Translations under genes and position numbers: made by a program
In this document: positions 43,757 through 53,189 of the stretch, piece by piece
Position numbering within the stretch: the first letter of the stretch is position 1
How the letters are laid out: each line of letters begins with the position of its first letter
DNA from: Terriglobia bacterium
GTDB taxonomy: Bacteria; Acidobacteriota; Terriglobia; Terriglobales; Acidobacteriaceae
Length of the DNA stretch: 64,000 nt
Direction of reading: 5' to 3'
NCBI GenBank assembly: GCA_032252755.1
Contig: JAVUPY010000011.1
Span: 1-64,000 of the forward strand
Notes under the pieces: model-generated
What the model was told of the DNA's origin: nothing
Database searches by the model: none
The model's input: the letters and a program-made list of their open reading frames with translations, nothing else

Positions 43757-43826
43757 AACATATCTACAAATGAGAATCTCTGATATATCGACAAATATCG
43801 ATTAGATAAGATTTCGACATCCGCTA

Positions 43827-44723
43827 TTACTTCTTGATCCCCATCGCGTCGAGGATCCGGTCGAAATCTTCCAGGGACTTGTACTCGAACTGGATCCTGC
43901 CGCGGCCGTTCTTGTCGGTAATCATGACGCGCACGCCCAATGTTCGCTGCAGTTCGCGCTCGACCTCGCGCACGTTGGGATCCACGACTCGCTCCGCCTT
44001 CTCCTGCTTGGGGCCGGGATTCATCAGGTTCGAAACCGCGCCCTCTGTCTGTCGAACCGACATGGACAACGTCACAACTCGCTGCGCGAGCTTGGTCATG
44101 GCATCCGGCGAATCGAGCCCCATGAGGGCTTTCGCGTGCCCGAACGTCAGCTTCTCTTCTTCTATTAAGGTCTGCACGCCTTCCGGAAGCTTCAGCAGCC
44201 GCAGGAAGTTCGACACGGACGAGCGGTCTTTTCCTGTCCGCTGTGCCATCTGCTCCTGGGTCAGATTGAATTCCCTTCCGAGACGGTCGTATGCCCGGGC
44301 CTGCTCCATCGGGTTGAGATCTTCGCGCTGAAGATTCTCGACGATGGTCATCTCCATCGCCTGCTCGTTCGAGACCTGGCGAATGATAGCCGGAACCGAC
44401 ACCTTTCCCGCACGCTGCGATGCCAGCCACCGACGCTCACCGGCGATCAACTGATATCGACCATTCGACTGCGGCCTGACCACAACTGGCTGTACAACGC
44501 CGCTGGATTTGATGCTGGCGGCGAGCTCGTTGAGGGCCTCTTCGCCGAAACGGCTCCTGGTCTGATAGGGGTTGCGGTCTATCTGTTCGACCGAGATCTC
44601 TTTTACGAGATCGCCGGTCATTGCGGTTGCGTGCGCTGGCGGCGCGACTGCGATGGTGGCCGTACGGGAGGCCGGAAGCAAAGTTTCCAGGCCTCGGCCG
44701 AGGACATTTCTCTTGTTATCCAT
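43827..44723 (-). CDS. parB: Chromosome-partitioning protein ParB
   Basis: 298 residues. Markers: box II YQTRSRFGEEALNELAASIK, QLIAGERRWLASQRAGK, ENLQREDLNPMEQARAYDRL and a helix-turn-helix region (LTQEQMAQRTGKDRSSVSNF). It is a CTP-dependent clamp that loads at parS and spreads. parA lies 2 bp upstream in the same direction. Two parS sites occur beyond parA. Confidence 0.95.
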   Translation of the reverse strand: MDNKRNVLGRGLETLLPASRTATIAVAPPAHATAMTGDLVKEISVEQIDRNPYQTRSRFGEEALNELAASIKSSGVVQPVVVRPQSNGRYQLIAGERRWLASQRAGKVSVPAIIRQVSNEQAMEMTIVENLQREDLNPMEQARAYDRLGREFNLTQEQMAQRTGKDRSSVSNFLRLLKLPEGVQTLIEEEKLTFGHAKALMGLDSPDAMTKLAQRVVTLSMSVRQTEGAVSNLMNPGPKQEKAERVVDPNVREVERELQRTLGVRVMITDKNGRGRIQFEYKSLEDFDRILDAMGIKK

Positions 44724-44725
44724 GC

Positions 44726-45544
44726 TTAGACACTCGCTTCAGGGCTGATTTCAACTTTATCGCTCATTGGCACTTCCTTCAGTTGATTCCGCTCCATGAT
44801 CTCTTTCGCCAGGCGAATGTAACTCTCGGCGCCACGGGATCGCGGATCATAAAGGAGAGCGGGCTTACCGTGGCTGGGCGCCTCGGCGAGACGGACGTTT
44901 CGAGGGATCGTAGATTGGCATAGCAGCTCGCCAAAGTAGTTTTTCAGCTCGTTTGTGACGCTCTGTGCCAGATTGGTCCGGTCGTCATACATAGTCAACA
45001 CAACCCCTTCGACGGCCAGATTCGGGTTCAGCCCGATCTTGATTCGATCGATTGTGTCCAGCAACTCGGAAATGCCTTCGAGGGCGAAGTACTCCGCCTG
45101 CATAGGGATTAGGACAGAGTCTGCCGCAACCAGCGAGTTGAGCGTAAGCAGGTCCAGCGCCGGCGGGCAGTCGATCACGATGAACTGATAGTGGTCCCGA
45201 ATCGAATCGAGGGCATCACGGAGCCTGTACTCACGTCGCTCGATCGAGACCAGTTCGAAGTTGGCCCCCGTCAGATTCTTACTGGAGGGCATAACGAACA
45301 AGTTATCGAGCGGACCCTGCAGAACCACCTGTTCGGCGGTGGCATCCCCGACCAAGAGTTGATAGGTGCTCAGGCGCTCCGGGTCTTTAACGAAGCCGGT
45401 CGAAGAAGACGAATTCGACTGCGGATCGCAATCCACCAGGAGAGTTGGGACCTCGGCGGCGGCAAAAGAGGCCGCCAGATTGACGGCGGTCGTGGTTTTC
45501 CCCACACCACCCTTTTGATTCGCTACAGCAAGAATTCTGGCCAT
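44726..45544 (-). CDS. parA: Chromosome-partitioning ATPase ParA
   Basis: 272 residues. The deviant Walker A motif reads ANQKGGVGKTTTAVNLAA at the very N-terminus. Other features are LLVDCDPQSNSSS and VIDCPPALDLLTLNSL. The ATG at 45544 (MARILAVANQKGG) is preferred over the start at 45625. It separates origin regions with ParB and parS. Confidence 0.96.
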   Translation of the reverse strand: MARILAVANQKGGVGKTTTAVNLAASFAAAEVPTLLVDCDPQSNSSSSTGFVKDPERLSTYQLLVGDATAEQVVLQGPLDNLFVMPSSKNLTGANFELVSIERREYRLRDALDSIRDHYQFIVIDCPPALDLLTLNSLVAADSVLIPMQAEYFALEGISELLDTIDRIKIGLNPNLAVEGVVLTMYDDRTNLAQSVTNELKNYFGELLCQSTIPRNVRLAEAPSHGKPALLYDPRSRGAESYIRLAKEIMERNQLKEVPMSDKVEISPEASV

Positions 45545-45653
45545 GATGATGGTTGAAGCAGACTCGTTGAGACTACCCGAGGTGGCCGGGGCGAGGCAAT
45601 TGTCCCAGCCTGTGCGAAACCGCAAAATCTTGTGGATTCAGTGGATAAGTAGA

Positions 45654-45669
45654 TGTTCCACGTGGAACA
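45654..45669. promoter_or_regulatory. parS site 1
   Basis: TGTTCCACGTGGAACA, a perfect palindrome close to the parS consensus TGTTTCACGTGAAACA, about 110 bp from parA. Confidence 0.95.
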
Positions 45670-45697
45670 GGGTGAACAGCGGCAGGCAACTACAACC

Positions 45698-45713
45698 TGT
45701 TCCACGTGGAACA
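45698..45713. promoter_or_regulatory. parS site 2
   Basis: TGTTCCACGTGGAACA, identical to site 1 and 44 bp from it. Confidence 0.95.
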
Positions 45714-46022
45714 CTGCGACGATTTCCCACTTCGCTTCCGAGAGGCAAGCGCGCCAGAAGCACACAACAACTCGCAAAACCTGAACTCTAGTCCCACTTT
45801 TGACCTGAAACGGAAAGAATTGTCAGATAGATCCAACGCTCCGTCCCGAAAGTCTGGTTCCATATCCCACAAATTACTAACTTGATCCCCAGTCGCACCC
45901 ATGGTGGTCGTCATCGCACTTTTCCCACTTTTCAGAAGTATCGCCCTGGGTATTACTAATCCTGATTCCGGGGTTATCTTTCCTGGTTCACGGGTTCAAA
46001 TTTCGCGAAAACGTGCTCCAAA

Positions 46023-46655
46023 TCACCCTCTTTGCCAGATTTTGAGCACTCTTTCGCGAGAATTCGGAATGGGGACTGAATCCAACCAGCTATCTCTCAG
46101 CACCTTCTCTGCTGCACTGGCCTGACCGGCTCCGATCAGTAGCGCCAACCGACCGCGAGGAGCAACCAGGGCCGCAGCAACCGGCAGGATCAGTTCGAAC
46201 TTTTCAACCGCTCGCAGCGTCACCAGTTCGGCTGTCTTCCCCCAGTCTTCGGCACGCCCCGCAAATACATCGACATTCGTAAATTTAATCTCGCGGCATA
46301 CCTCGCGCAAAAACGTCGCCTTCTTCCCATGCGACTCAATCAGCGTGCTATGCAGTCCGTACGCGTAGATCTTCATCGGAATCCCCGGGAACCCGGCGCC
46401 GGAACCGAGGTCGGCGGCATTGACGGTGCTGTCCCTGGCAACCAGGTTCCGTGCGGCAAACAGCGATTCGCCAAAATGTCGCTGCACGATCTGCTCCGGA
46501 TCGCGCACCGCGGTCAGGTTCATTCGCGCATTCCACTTCATGAGCATATCGATGTATGTAGATACTTTGTTCAGCTGATCTTCTGTCAGCTTCTCTTCCC
46601 CAACATATGGTCCCAGCAATTCCGAGATTCGCGTTGCATCCATTGCCAGCAGCAT
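46023..46655 (-). CDS. rsmG: 16S rRNA (guanine527-N7)-methyltransferase
   Basis: 210 residues with the RsmG motif NAADLGSGAGFPGIPMKIYA and WNARMNLTAVRDPEQIVQRH. It methylates G527 of 16S rRNA. The start at 46655 or the ATG at 46643 are both possible. It lies upstream of parA in the same direction, as in the usual rsmG-parA-parB order. Confidence 0.95.
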   Translation of the reverse strand: MLLAMDATRISELLGPYVGEEKLTEDQLNKVSTYIDMLMKWNARMNLTAVRDPEQIVQRHFGESLFAARNLVARDSTVNAADLGSGAGFPGIPMKIYAYGLHSTLIESHGKKATFLREVCREIKFTNVDVFAGRAEDWGKTAELVTLRAVEKFELILPVAAALVAPRGRLALLIGAGQASAAEKVLRDSWLDSVPIPNSRERVLKIWQRG

Positions 46656-46741
46656 ACCTGAAGGATTGAACGAAGCCGAGTGTCGCGGCTATCATGAGAA
46701 CAATCGGGCGTGGGGGCCCGCACCTTCTCAGGACTGATTCA

Positions 46742-47395
46742 ATGCCAGAACGATCCGCATACCTAACTTTGTCCGGCCTGCCGCTGACGTTTGAATTCCA
46801 GTGGCCATTCCATAAATCCACATCGGGCGCCGATTTCTGGGTGTTACACGGCGTTGCGTTTCTCGAAGACGGATCCAACCTGCGATCCGATTTCTCGATC
46901 CATCTCACGCAAACCATGCATCCGATGATGCCCGGCATGAATGCCGACACAGCGCTGCCATACGTCATCAACGTCGTGCGCCGCATGGTCGACACCAAGG
47001 ACCTGGAGTTTCTGCGTTCGGGCAAGCGCCAGCCGATCGACCTCTCCAGCCGCTTCAAAAACTTCAAAACCGGGGCCTGGCACTTCGCCACAACGAATGA
47101 TGACGAAGTCCGTGAATTACTGCGGCAGTCAGCCTATTGGATCGGAGTCAAACTCGGGCGCGAGCGCTTTAGCCTTGCCGATGAAACGAACGCTCTCTAC
47201 CTCGGAATGAGCAAAGAGAATCTCTTGAGGCTTGCGAAGAAGCTTGAGAGCGAAGGATGGCTGCGGCTCGAAGGCGAGTTCGCCATTGCGACGGAGAAGA
47301 CGAAGTCGAGCGCAGCAGAGTTCGAAAAACTCGAGCAGGAGAACCTGGCGAAGCTGCAACAGAAGCACGCCTTCGAAAGCGCCCACAAAATGTAA
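46742..47395 (+). CDS. Protein of unknown function, possible winged helix
   Basis: 217 residues from ATG at 46742 (MPERSAY); an upstream start at 46694 exists. The C-terminal half contains ALYLGMSKENLLRLAKKLES then EGWLRLEG, resembling a winged-helix/MarR-type pattern, followed by a charged helix. The N-terminal half has HLTQTMHPMMPGMNADTALP. No family recognised. It is followed by a terminator. Confidence 0.55.
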   Translation: MPERSAYLTLSGLPLTFEFQWPFHKSTSGADFWVLHGVAFLEDGSNLRSDFSIHLTQTMHPMMPGMNADTALPYVINVVRRMVDTKDLEFLRSGKRQPIDLSSRFKNFKTGAWHFATTNDDEVRELLRQSAYWIGVKLGRERFSLADETNALYLGMSKENLLRLAKKLESEGWLRLEGEFAIATEKTKSSAAEFEKLEQENLAKLQQKHAFESAHKM

Positions 47396-47419
47396 GCGAG
47401 AGGGCAGAGGGCAAAGGGA

Positions 47420-47448
47420 AGAACGGTACGATTTCCGTTCTGCCTTTT
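47420..47448 (+). terminator. Rho-independent terminator
   Basis: AGAACGG (47420-47426) and CCGTTCT (47435-47441) form a 7-bp stem followed by GCCTTTTTT. An outer inverted repeat (GGGCAGAGGGCAAAGG and CCTCTGCCCTTTGCC) surrounds it, so it may work for both convergent genes. Confidence 0.75.
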
Positions 47449-47468
47449 TTCCTCTGCCCTTTGCCTTT

Positions 47469-48578
47469 TTACAGTCCCGGATGGCTGGCTTCGTTCGCCG
47501 ACGGAACCAGTTGCATGTATATCTGCCGCGGGAGCTTCGTGTCCCAATGTCCTGAGAGCTTCGCATAGCTCACCAGGCCGAGGAAAAGTATCGCAATCGT
47601 CGCAGCGACTACGGACGGCGAGAGACGCTTGCGGCGCGGCAGTTCGAAGTTCAACGCATCTTTAGCCGGGCACACGGCAACGCATTCCAGGCAGGCAGTA
47701 CATTCCGCGCTGCGAATCTGCACCAGCGTGTCCACCGGCAGCCGCGACGGACATGCTTTCGCACACTTAGCGCAATCGATGCAGGCCTGCTCGTTGCGGC
47801 GAATCCTTGCCGGACTGAACAGGGACACAAGCCCCATCAACGCGCCATACGGGCACAAGAACCGGCACCAGAAGTTCTGAATGAAGATCGACAGGATCGC
47901 CAGCACACCGATCGTGATCGCGGCCGTCTCGCTCATGAAGCGAAAGAAGTTGAGCATCTTCACATCCGCGATCAGCCCGTAAGGGCTGCTAAGAAAATCG
48001 CGGATCGTTGTCGCATCCATCTTCGCAATCACCCAGACGAAGAATCCGAGCAACAAATACTTCAGTCCCCGCAGAGGAATGTCGAGCCAGCGCGGGAGTG
48101 ACAAGTTGCGGCGAAACGTACGTCGTCCCAACTTCCAAAGGTATTCCGAGAACGTTCCGACCGGGCACAGCCAGGAGCAGAACGACTTTCGCAACAGGAA
48201 TGACATCGCGAGAAACGCGATCAGCAGAAACATGCCCGCCGGATGAATCGTCGGGATCGCTCCGGTCAGAACGAAGTACTTGAGATTCATCAGCGCCGCG
48301 ATCGGAAGCCAGCCTTCAACTCCCGCTGGCCGCGACTCGAAACGGGATGCGCCCGAAGTCTCGTAGAACCGAACCCAATTGTAGAACTGCACGCCTATAT
48401 AAATGTTAAGCGCAATGAAAGCGAACTGCACCGCACGGCGGATCTGCTGCGAGTGATCGAAGTCGGTGCGCCGGACAAGTTTCTTCCTGGGCTTTGCTCC
48501 CGGCTGAGCCGGAAATCCAAGGTCCTCCCGAAGCATTTTCGAGAGCGGCGACTCCGTAATATGAGGTTGCGCAGACAT
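47469..48578 (-). CDS. 4Fe-4S membrane protein (NapH/CcoG-like polyferredoxin)
   Basis: 369 residues. About five membrane segments with the motifs FCSWLCPVGTFSEYLWKL and WCRFLCPYGALMG (CxxxCP type), then two 4Fe-4S sites, CIDCAKCAKACP and CTACLECVAVCP, and a C-terminal helix. Such proteins pass electrons from membrane carriers to periplasmic or cytosolic partners, or help copper/oxidase assembly (CcoG). No oxidase or nitrate genes are adjacent, so the exact partner is unknown. Confidence 0.85.
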   Translation of the reverse strand: MSAQPHITESPLSKMLREDLGFPAQPGAKPRKKLVRRTDFDHSQQIRRAVQFAFIALNIYIGVQFYNWVRFYETSGASRFESRPAGVEGWLPIAALMNLKYFVLTGAIPTIHPAGMFLLIAFLAMSFLLRKSFCSWLCPVGTFSEYLWKLGRRTFRRNLSLPRWLDIPLRGLKYLLLGFFVWVIAKMDATTIRDFLSSPYGLIADVKMLNFFRFMSETAAITIGVLAILSIFIQNFWCRFLCPYGALMGLVSLFSPARIRRNEQACIDCAKCAKACPSRLPVDTLVQIRSAECTACLECVAVCPAKDALNFELPRRKRLSPSVVAATIAILFLGLVSYAKLSGHWDTKLPRQIYMQLVPSANEASHPGL

Positions 48579-48748
48579 AGTTTCTTTACCTTCAGGTCAA
48601 GAATAAAAAGTGCCTATCCCGCCGCCTATGACTTAGGTCACAATCTCCCAGATGTCTTCGGCTGGGCCAGAAAAGCCGGCCGAGCCGCCGCTGGGCGCGA
48701 ATCCCCCTCGCGACGCCCACCGCGGCTGCCTCATCAAGGAGGCGCATC

Positions 48749-49333
48749 ATGCGACGCATTCTAATTGCCCTCATATTTCTGGTTTTCACCTCCGAAGCGC
48801 TCGCCCAGGACTACATTCCCAAAGTCGAGCTCGGATTCGGATACTCGTATTCCTACATGCGCGTTCCCAACAGCAGCACGCGGGTCAACATGAATGGCCT
48901 CCTTTTCAGTGGAACGTTCAACGCCAATCGTTGGCTCGGCGCCGAAGCCGAGTTTGGCACACATTACCATTGCATCTCCGGCTGTTGGATTTACGGATAT
49001 CGCGTCGAAAATCCGGACGAGACGAATGACTCCCTCTCGTTCCTCGCCGGTCCCCGGGTGAGCCTCGCGCCAAACCGAACTGTGCAGCCCTGGATTCACG
49101 CGCTTGCCGGTGTGACCCGCACCGCGTACAGCAACCACCTGATCGACTACAAAGTTTCGACCAGCGGTTTCGGTTGGGCCGCCGGTGGCGGATTGGATGT
49201 GCCTTATCACGGCGTGACCATTCGTGCCATCCAGGTCGATTTCACGCGTTATGCCGCCGAGCCCGAGAACTTCAACAATGTCCGGATCGGCGCCGGAATC
49301 ATATTCCGCATCGGACGAAGAGAACTTCGTTGA
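48749..49333 (+). CDS. Outer-membrane beta-barrel protein
   Basis: 194 residues with a signal peptide (MRRILIALIFLVFTSEALA) and alternating polar/aromatic strands (ELGFGYSYSYMRVPNSSTRV, FSGTFNANRWLGAEAEFGTH, FGWAAGGGLDVPYHGVTI). It resembles small OmpW/OmpA-like barrels. A strong AAGGAGG precedes the ATG. Its TGA at 49331 overlaps the promoter of the PadR gene. Confidence 0.8.
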   Translation: MRRILIALIFLVFTSEALAQDYIPKVELGFGYSYSYMRVPNSSTRVNMNGLLFSGTFNANRWLGAEAEFGTHYHCISGCWIYGYRVENPDETNDSLSFLAGPRVSLAPNRTVQPWIHALAGVTRTAYSNHLIDYKVSTSGFGWAAGGGLDVPYHGVTIRAIQVDFTRYAAEPENFNNVRIGAGIIFRIGRRELR

Positions 49334-49371
49334 CACATAGTACGTATCGTACTATAGTACGCTACGTACTA
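49330..49371 (+). promoter_or_regulatory. PadR promoter embedded in a 34-bp palindrome
   Basis: TTGACA (49330-49335), 17-bp spacer, TATAGT (49353-49358). A palindrome spans 49338-49371: TAGTACGTA and TACGTACTA are perfect outer arms, the centre CGTACTATAGTACG is a perfect 14-bp palindrome, and only one base pair (47/62) mismatches. It covers the -10 box and ends at the A of the ATG at 49371, so transcription starts about 6 nt before the ATG. Autorepression by PadR is inferred. Confidence 0.85.
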
Positions 49372-49916
49372 TGCCAACCGCCTCTACTCTCGAATACGCG
49401 CTGCTCGGTCTGCTGCGGCAGAGCCCGCAATCCGGTTACGACCTGCGCAGGACTTTCGCAAGTACACCCATGCGCCACTTCAGCGATAGTCCCGGGTCCA
49501 TCTACCCGGCTCTTCGCCGATTGGACTCGCGTGGCTGGATTACCGCAAAGCCCGAGCCGGAAACTGCGCGCAGGCGCCAGGTTTACCGAGTTACACCCGC
49601 CGGCCGAAAAGCGCTGCTGGCGTGGCTTGCGCTCCCCATTGCCTGCGAAGACGTCATACACAATCTCGATGAACTGATGCTGCGGTTTGCTTTTCACGGA
49701 GAGAACATTGAGCGCGAAGCAACGCTGAAGTTCGTGGCTCAAATGGAAGCAGCGCTCAAGGAATACATCGCCGAACTGCATCAGTACTACAAAACTGCTG
49801 TACCCCACATCGCCAGCATAACCGGCAGGCTTGCGTTCGAAAGCGGAATCCTTTCGTATGAAGCGACCTTGGAGTGGACACGCAGGGCACGCAAGCAGAT
49901 AGAGAGACAATTATGA
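49371..49916 (+). CDS. PadR-family transcriptional regulator
   Basis: 181 residues. N-terminal winged helix (EYALLGLLRQSPQSGYDLRR, GSIYPALRRLDSRGWI, YRVTPAGRKALLAWL) and a C-terminal helical effector/dimer domain. The 34-bp palindrome at its start codon suggests autoregulation. It overlaps the next gene by ATGA (49913), so both are coexpressed. Confidence 0.92.
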   Translation: MPTASTLEYALLGLLRQSPQSGYDLRRTFASTPMRHFSDSPGSIYPALRRLDSRGWITAKPEPETARRRQVYRVTPAGRKALLAWLALPIACEDVIHNLDELMLRFAFHGENIEREATLKFVAQMEAALKEYIAELHQYYKTAVPHIASITGRLAFESGILSYEATLEWTRRARKQIERQL

Positions 49917-50782
49917 AGACTGTGGCTAAGCTGGTAGTTTGTGCGGTTGCATACATGCTTGGTGTGTCTTTGACGTGGACGCTTGTTGGGGCATTGCATC
50001 TGCCCGCGCCGCACCCAATTCCCGGAGTCACAACCGGCGGGCTTCTGTTTGGAATGTCCTTGGGAACGCTACTGCTCGCGGCTGGACTCGTGCCGCTGGC
50101 TGTCGGACTGGGCGGTAGTCGACCTCGGCGTTCAGGCGCACTCTTCGTGGTGATCCTTGTTGCAGTCGGACTGAACACCATGATCGAGGCGACGGTCTTC
50201 AGCACATTTGTCACGGTCGGCATTGCGTGGATGACGGCCCAATATGTTCTGCCATCCCTGCTGCTGGCGACTGCACTGGCGGTCCTGTTCAGCAAAAACG
50301 AGAAACAATCGGAACCCCCACGATTCTCTGCAGCACAGTGGGCCTGGCGTCTGGTAGTGGCCTGGGTTGCGTTTCCCGCCATTTATTGGGTCTTCGGGAT
50401 GTGTGTCGCACCATTCGTGCTGTTCGCCTACCGCGCTGGAATCGCGGGGCTTACGGTACCCCCGGTGCCGGTGATTTTGAGGACTGTCTTCATTCGTAGT
50501 GCCCTATTCCTCGTTTCGTCCCTGCCGATAATCGCGCTATGGTCGGGATCGCGGCGAAGTCTTTTCATCGCCTTTGGGGTTGCTGAATCGATGATGGTGG
50601 GTATCTTCGGCCTGGTCCAAGCCTCATGGTTTCCCATGACCCTGCGCGTAGCACACAGCATTGAAATCACGTTAGATTCCTTCGCCTACATCGGAGTGCT
50701 CGTGTTGCTATTTGCCGCGCGAAAGCAAAGTGGGACAGCGAACGCTGATGCTGCGAACCTACGGGAAAATGTGGTGGCTTAG
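49913..50782 (+). CDS. Polytopic membrane protein controlled with PadR
   Basis: 289 residues with about eight hydrophobic segments; no family recognised. The ATG overlaps the PadR stop. The PadR pair layout is common for export pumps or membrane lipids, but I see no ABC motif or efflux signature. It ends one base before the stop of mnmG on the other strand. Confidence 0.7.
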   Translation: MKTVAKLVVCAVAYMLGVSLTWTLVGALHLPAPHPIPGVTTGGLLFGMSLGTLLLAAGLVPLAVGLGGSRPRRSGALFVVILVAVGLNTMIEATVFSTFVTVGIAWMTAQYVLPSLLLATALAVLFSKNEKQSEPPRFSAAQWAWRLVVAWVAFPAIYWVFGMCVAPFVLFAYRAGIAGLTVPPVPVILRTVFIRSALFLVSSLPIIALWSGSRRSLFIAFGVAESMMVGIFGLVQASWFPMTLRVAHSIEITLDSFAYIGVLVLLFAARKQSGTANADAANLRENVVA

Positions 50783-52771
50783 TTAGACCGCGCTCCGCGC
50801 CTGTTGCCGCTGTCGCCCTTGGATCTCGATATAGACGTTGATCAGCGAGACCGCGGCCGGTGTCACGCCGGGGATTCGGCTAGCCTGCCCAAGGGTTCGC
50901 GGACGAACGCGGTGCAGCTTCTCATTCATCTCGCGGGAAAGGCCACTGACGGATTTGTAGTCGAACCAGTCGGGAATGATCTTCTCTTCCGACTTTTTCA
51001 GCCGCTCGATCGCTTTTTCCTGCTGGCTGAGATAACCAGCGTACTTGATCTCGGTCTCAACCGACTTCAGCTCATTGCGGATATCCGCTGAGAGATGCGC
51101 GTCGGGCCCTGAAACACCGTTGCGGTCGAAGAACTCCGGCACCACCGTACGAATTGCCGGCACCAGGTCTTCGATCCCGACCTCTGGTCGCTTCAGCAAT
51201 TGCGCGAAGGTCGACCCCATCACTGCCGTCGTACCGCCAACTTTCTCCGCGAGCGCCGACGGCAAATCTTCCTTCACGCGAGTCTTCTCGATCCACTCCC
51301 GCAGCGCTTCCATGCGCTCCTGCTTCGCGAGATACTCGCGCCAGGCTTCGTCGGAAATTAATCCCACGCGCCGACCATAAGGAGTCAAACGCCGGTCAGC
51401 GTTGTCGATGCGCAAGTGCAGCCGAAACTCTGCGCGCGAGGTGAACATGCGGTAGGGCTCGTTCGTCCCCTTGCTGATCAGGTCGTCGATCAGGATCGCC
51501 GTGTAGGCCTCGGTGCGATCCAGCGTCAGCGGCCCCTCGCCTTTAATCGCCAATGCGGCGTTGATCCCAGCCATGATTCCCTGGCACGCTGCCTCTTCAT
51601 ACCCACTCGTTCCGTTGATCTGCCCGGCCAGGTAGAGCCCAGCAATCTTCTTCGTCTCGAGCGTCCGCTGCAATTCTGTCGGATCGATCGCGTCGTACTC
51701 AATCGCATAGCCCGGCCGCAGCATCTCCGCCGTCTCAAGCCCGGGTATGGACTTGATCATCGCCAGTTGTACTTCCACTGGCATCGATGTGCTCATCCCG
51801 TTCACATAGATCTCGTTGGTGTGCAGGCCCTCGGGCTCGAGATAGAGCTGGTGCGTCACCTTGTCCGGGAACTTGACGATCTTGTCCTCGATGCTGGGAC
51901 AATAGCGCGGCCCAATCGACTGAATCTGCCCGCTATACATCGGTGAGCGATGCACGTTTTCGCGAATGATGCGATGCGTCTCGTCGGTCGTGAACGCGAT
52001 GTAGCAGGAGATCTGCTTCTGCTCGATCTTCTTCGTCCGGAAGCTGAACGGAGTCGGATCCTCGTCTCCCGGCTGCTCCTGGAACTTGCTCCAGTCGATG
52101 GTCCGCCCATGCAGGCGCGGCGGCGTGCCTGTCTTGAGGCGACACCCGCGCAACCCTAACGTCTTCAGCGATTCTCCGAGCAGAACCGACGGTGGCTCGC
52201 CGCTGCGGCCTGCTGAATATTTCTGCTCGCCGCAATGAATCAGCCCGTTAAGAAATGTCCCCGTCGTGACGATGACAGCCCGTGCGCGAATCATTCGCCC
52301 ATCGCGCAACCGAACTCCGGCACAGACTCGCGTCCGTTCCAGGGTCTCGCTCCGCTGCCCATCGCCAGCCGGCAACTCCTCGATGAGCAGTTCCGCAACC
52401 TCAGCCTGCTTGATCGTCAGTTCCGGTTGCGATTCCAACACCTCTTTCATCTTCACACGGTACTGCTGCTTGTCGCATTGCGCCCGCGGAGACCACACCG
52501 CCGGTCCCCGAGAGGTGTTGAGCAGGCGGAACTGTATTCCGACAGCATCGGTGACTTCGCCCATGACGCCGCCGAGCGCATCCACTTCGCGCACGAGGTG
52601 TCCCTTGGCAATTCCCCCGACCGCAGGATTGCACGACATTTGGGCGATCAAGTCGGCGTTCAGAGTCGCCAAAGCGGTTTTTAGCCCCATTCTTGCCGTG
52701 GCCATAGCCGCTTCACATCCCGCATGACCGGCCCCAACTACAACTACGTCGTATTGTTCCGTGTATTGCAT
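50783..52771 (-). CDS. mnmG: tRNA uridine-5-carboxymethylaminomethyl modification enzyme MnmG
   Basis: 662 residues, usual for GidA. Motifs: [20 protein letters not shown] (FAD binding), [36 protein letters not shown] and the C-terminal [20 protein letters not shown]. With MnmE it makes the cmnm5 modification at tRNA U34. mnmE is not in the window, unlike the usual mnmE-mnmG-rsmG arrangement. Confidence 0.97.
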   Translation of the reverse strand: MQYTEQYDVVVVGAGHAGCEAAMATARMGLKTALATLNADLIAQMSCNPAVGGIAKGHLVREVDALGGVMGEVTDAVGIQFRLLNTSRGPAVWSPRAQCDKQQYRVKMKEVLESQPELTIKQAEVAELLIEELPAGDGQRSETLERTRVCAGVRLRDGRMIRARAVIVTTGTFLNGLIHCGEQKYSAGRSGEPPSVLLGESLKTLGLRGCRLKTGTPPRLHGRTIDWSKFQEQPGDEDPTPFSFRTKKIEQKQISCYIAFTTDETHRIIRENVHRSPMYSGQIQSIGPRYCPSIEDKIVKFPDKVTHQLYLEPEGLHTNEIYVNGMSTSMPVEVQLAMIKSIPGLETAEMLRPGYAIEYDAIDPTELQRTLETKKIAGLYLAGQINGTSGYEEAACQGIMAGINAALAIKGEGPLTLDRTEAYTAILIDDLISKGTNEPYRMFTSRAEFRLHLRIDNADRRLTPYGRRVGLISDEAWREYLAKQERMEALREWIEKTRVKEDLPSALAEKVGGTTAVMGSTFAQLLKRPEVGIEDLVPAIRTVVPEFFDRNGVSGPDAHLSADIRNELKSVETEIKYAGYLSQQEKAIERLKKSEEKIIPDWFDYKSVSGLSREMNEKLHRVRPRTLGQASRIPGVTPAAVSLINVYIEIQGRQRQQARSAV

Positions 52772-52955
52772 TCTGCGGCACTAAAGAGACACAACTTAGA
52801 GTGATTCCGTGGGTTCGACCAAGAAGCTCCACCGCTCCCCACGCGCGGCTGAATTTGGCGCGAAACCGTACTATCATTTTACCAAGAGAGTAATGCTATA
52901 AGGCGCATTCTGCGCATCGTACTGAGCAGCTACTCACAGATGGACGAAGTTGGCC

Positions 52956-53165
52956 ATGATATTTAGCTCCACATATCGCCAGTGTCCTCACTGTGGAAGC
53001 ACCGCAGTTCGCAGCTCGCAAGTGCATCCCTGGTCGGAAAGCATGGGCAAGCGCATTTGGCTGACCGTAACGCTGCAGCGCCCCTATCGCTGCCTGGACT
53101 GCGACGAGCGGTTCTTTGACCTCCGTTTCAAAAAGCGAGTCGACTTTTTTCGCCACGCCGCCTGA
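52956..53165 (+). CDS. Small zinc-ribbon protein
   Basis: 69 residues from ATG at 52956 (or TTG at 52950). Two CxxC knuckles (QCPHCGSTAV and YRCLDCDERFFD) form a zinc ribbon. Function unknown; such small ribbons often bind nucleic acid or act as chaperone-like factors. It is followed by a bidirectional hairpin at 53190. Confidence 0.65.
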   Translation: MIFSSTYRQCPHCGSTAVRSSQVHPWSESMGKRIWLTVTLQRPYRCLDCDERFFDLRFKKRVDFFRHAA

Positions 53166-53189
53166 CAAAAAGCCGCGTAAGAAATGAAA

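Larger units (their letters stand above)
45545..46022. other. parS-containing region between parA and rsmG
   Basis: 478 bp. It holds two identical 16-bp parS sites, two adjacent DnaA-box-like 9-mers (45631-45639 TGTGGATTC and 45640-45648 AGTGGATAA) placed 5 bp before the first parS, and no convincing gene. Short ORFs crossing the parS sites are shadows. Confidence 0.6.

Noticed and set aside
45690-45914. 74-residue ORF crossing the second parS site
   Set aside because: Its frame reads straight through the parS palindrome; composition is not gene-like and no start signal is seen.
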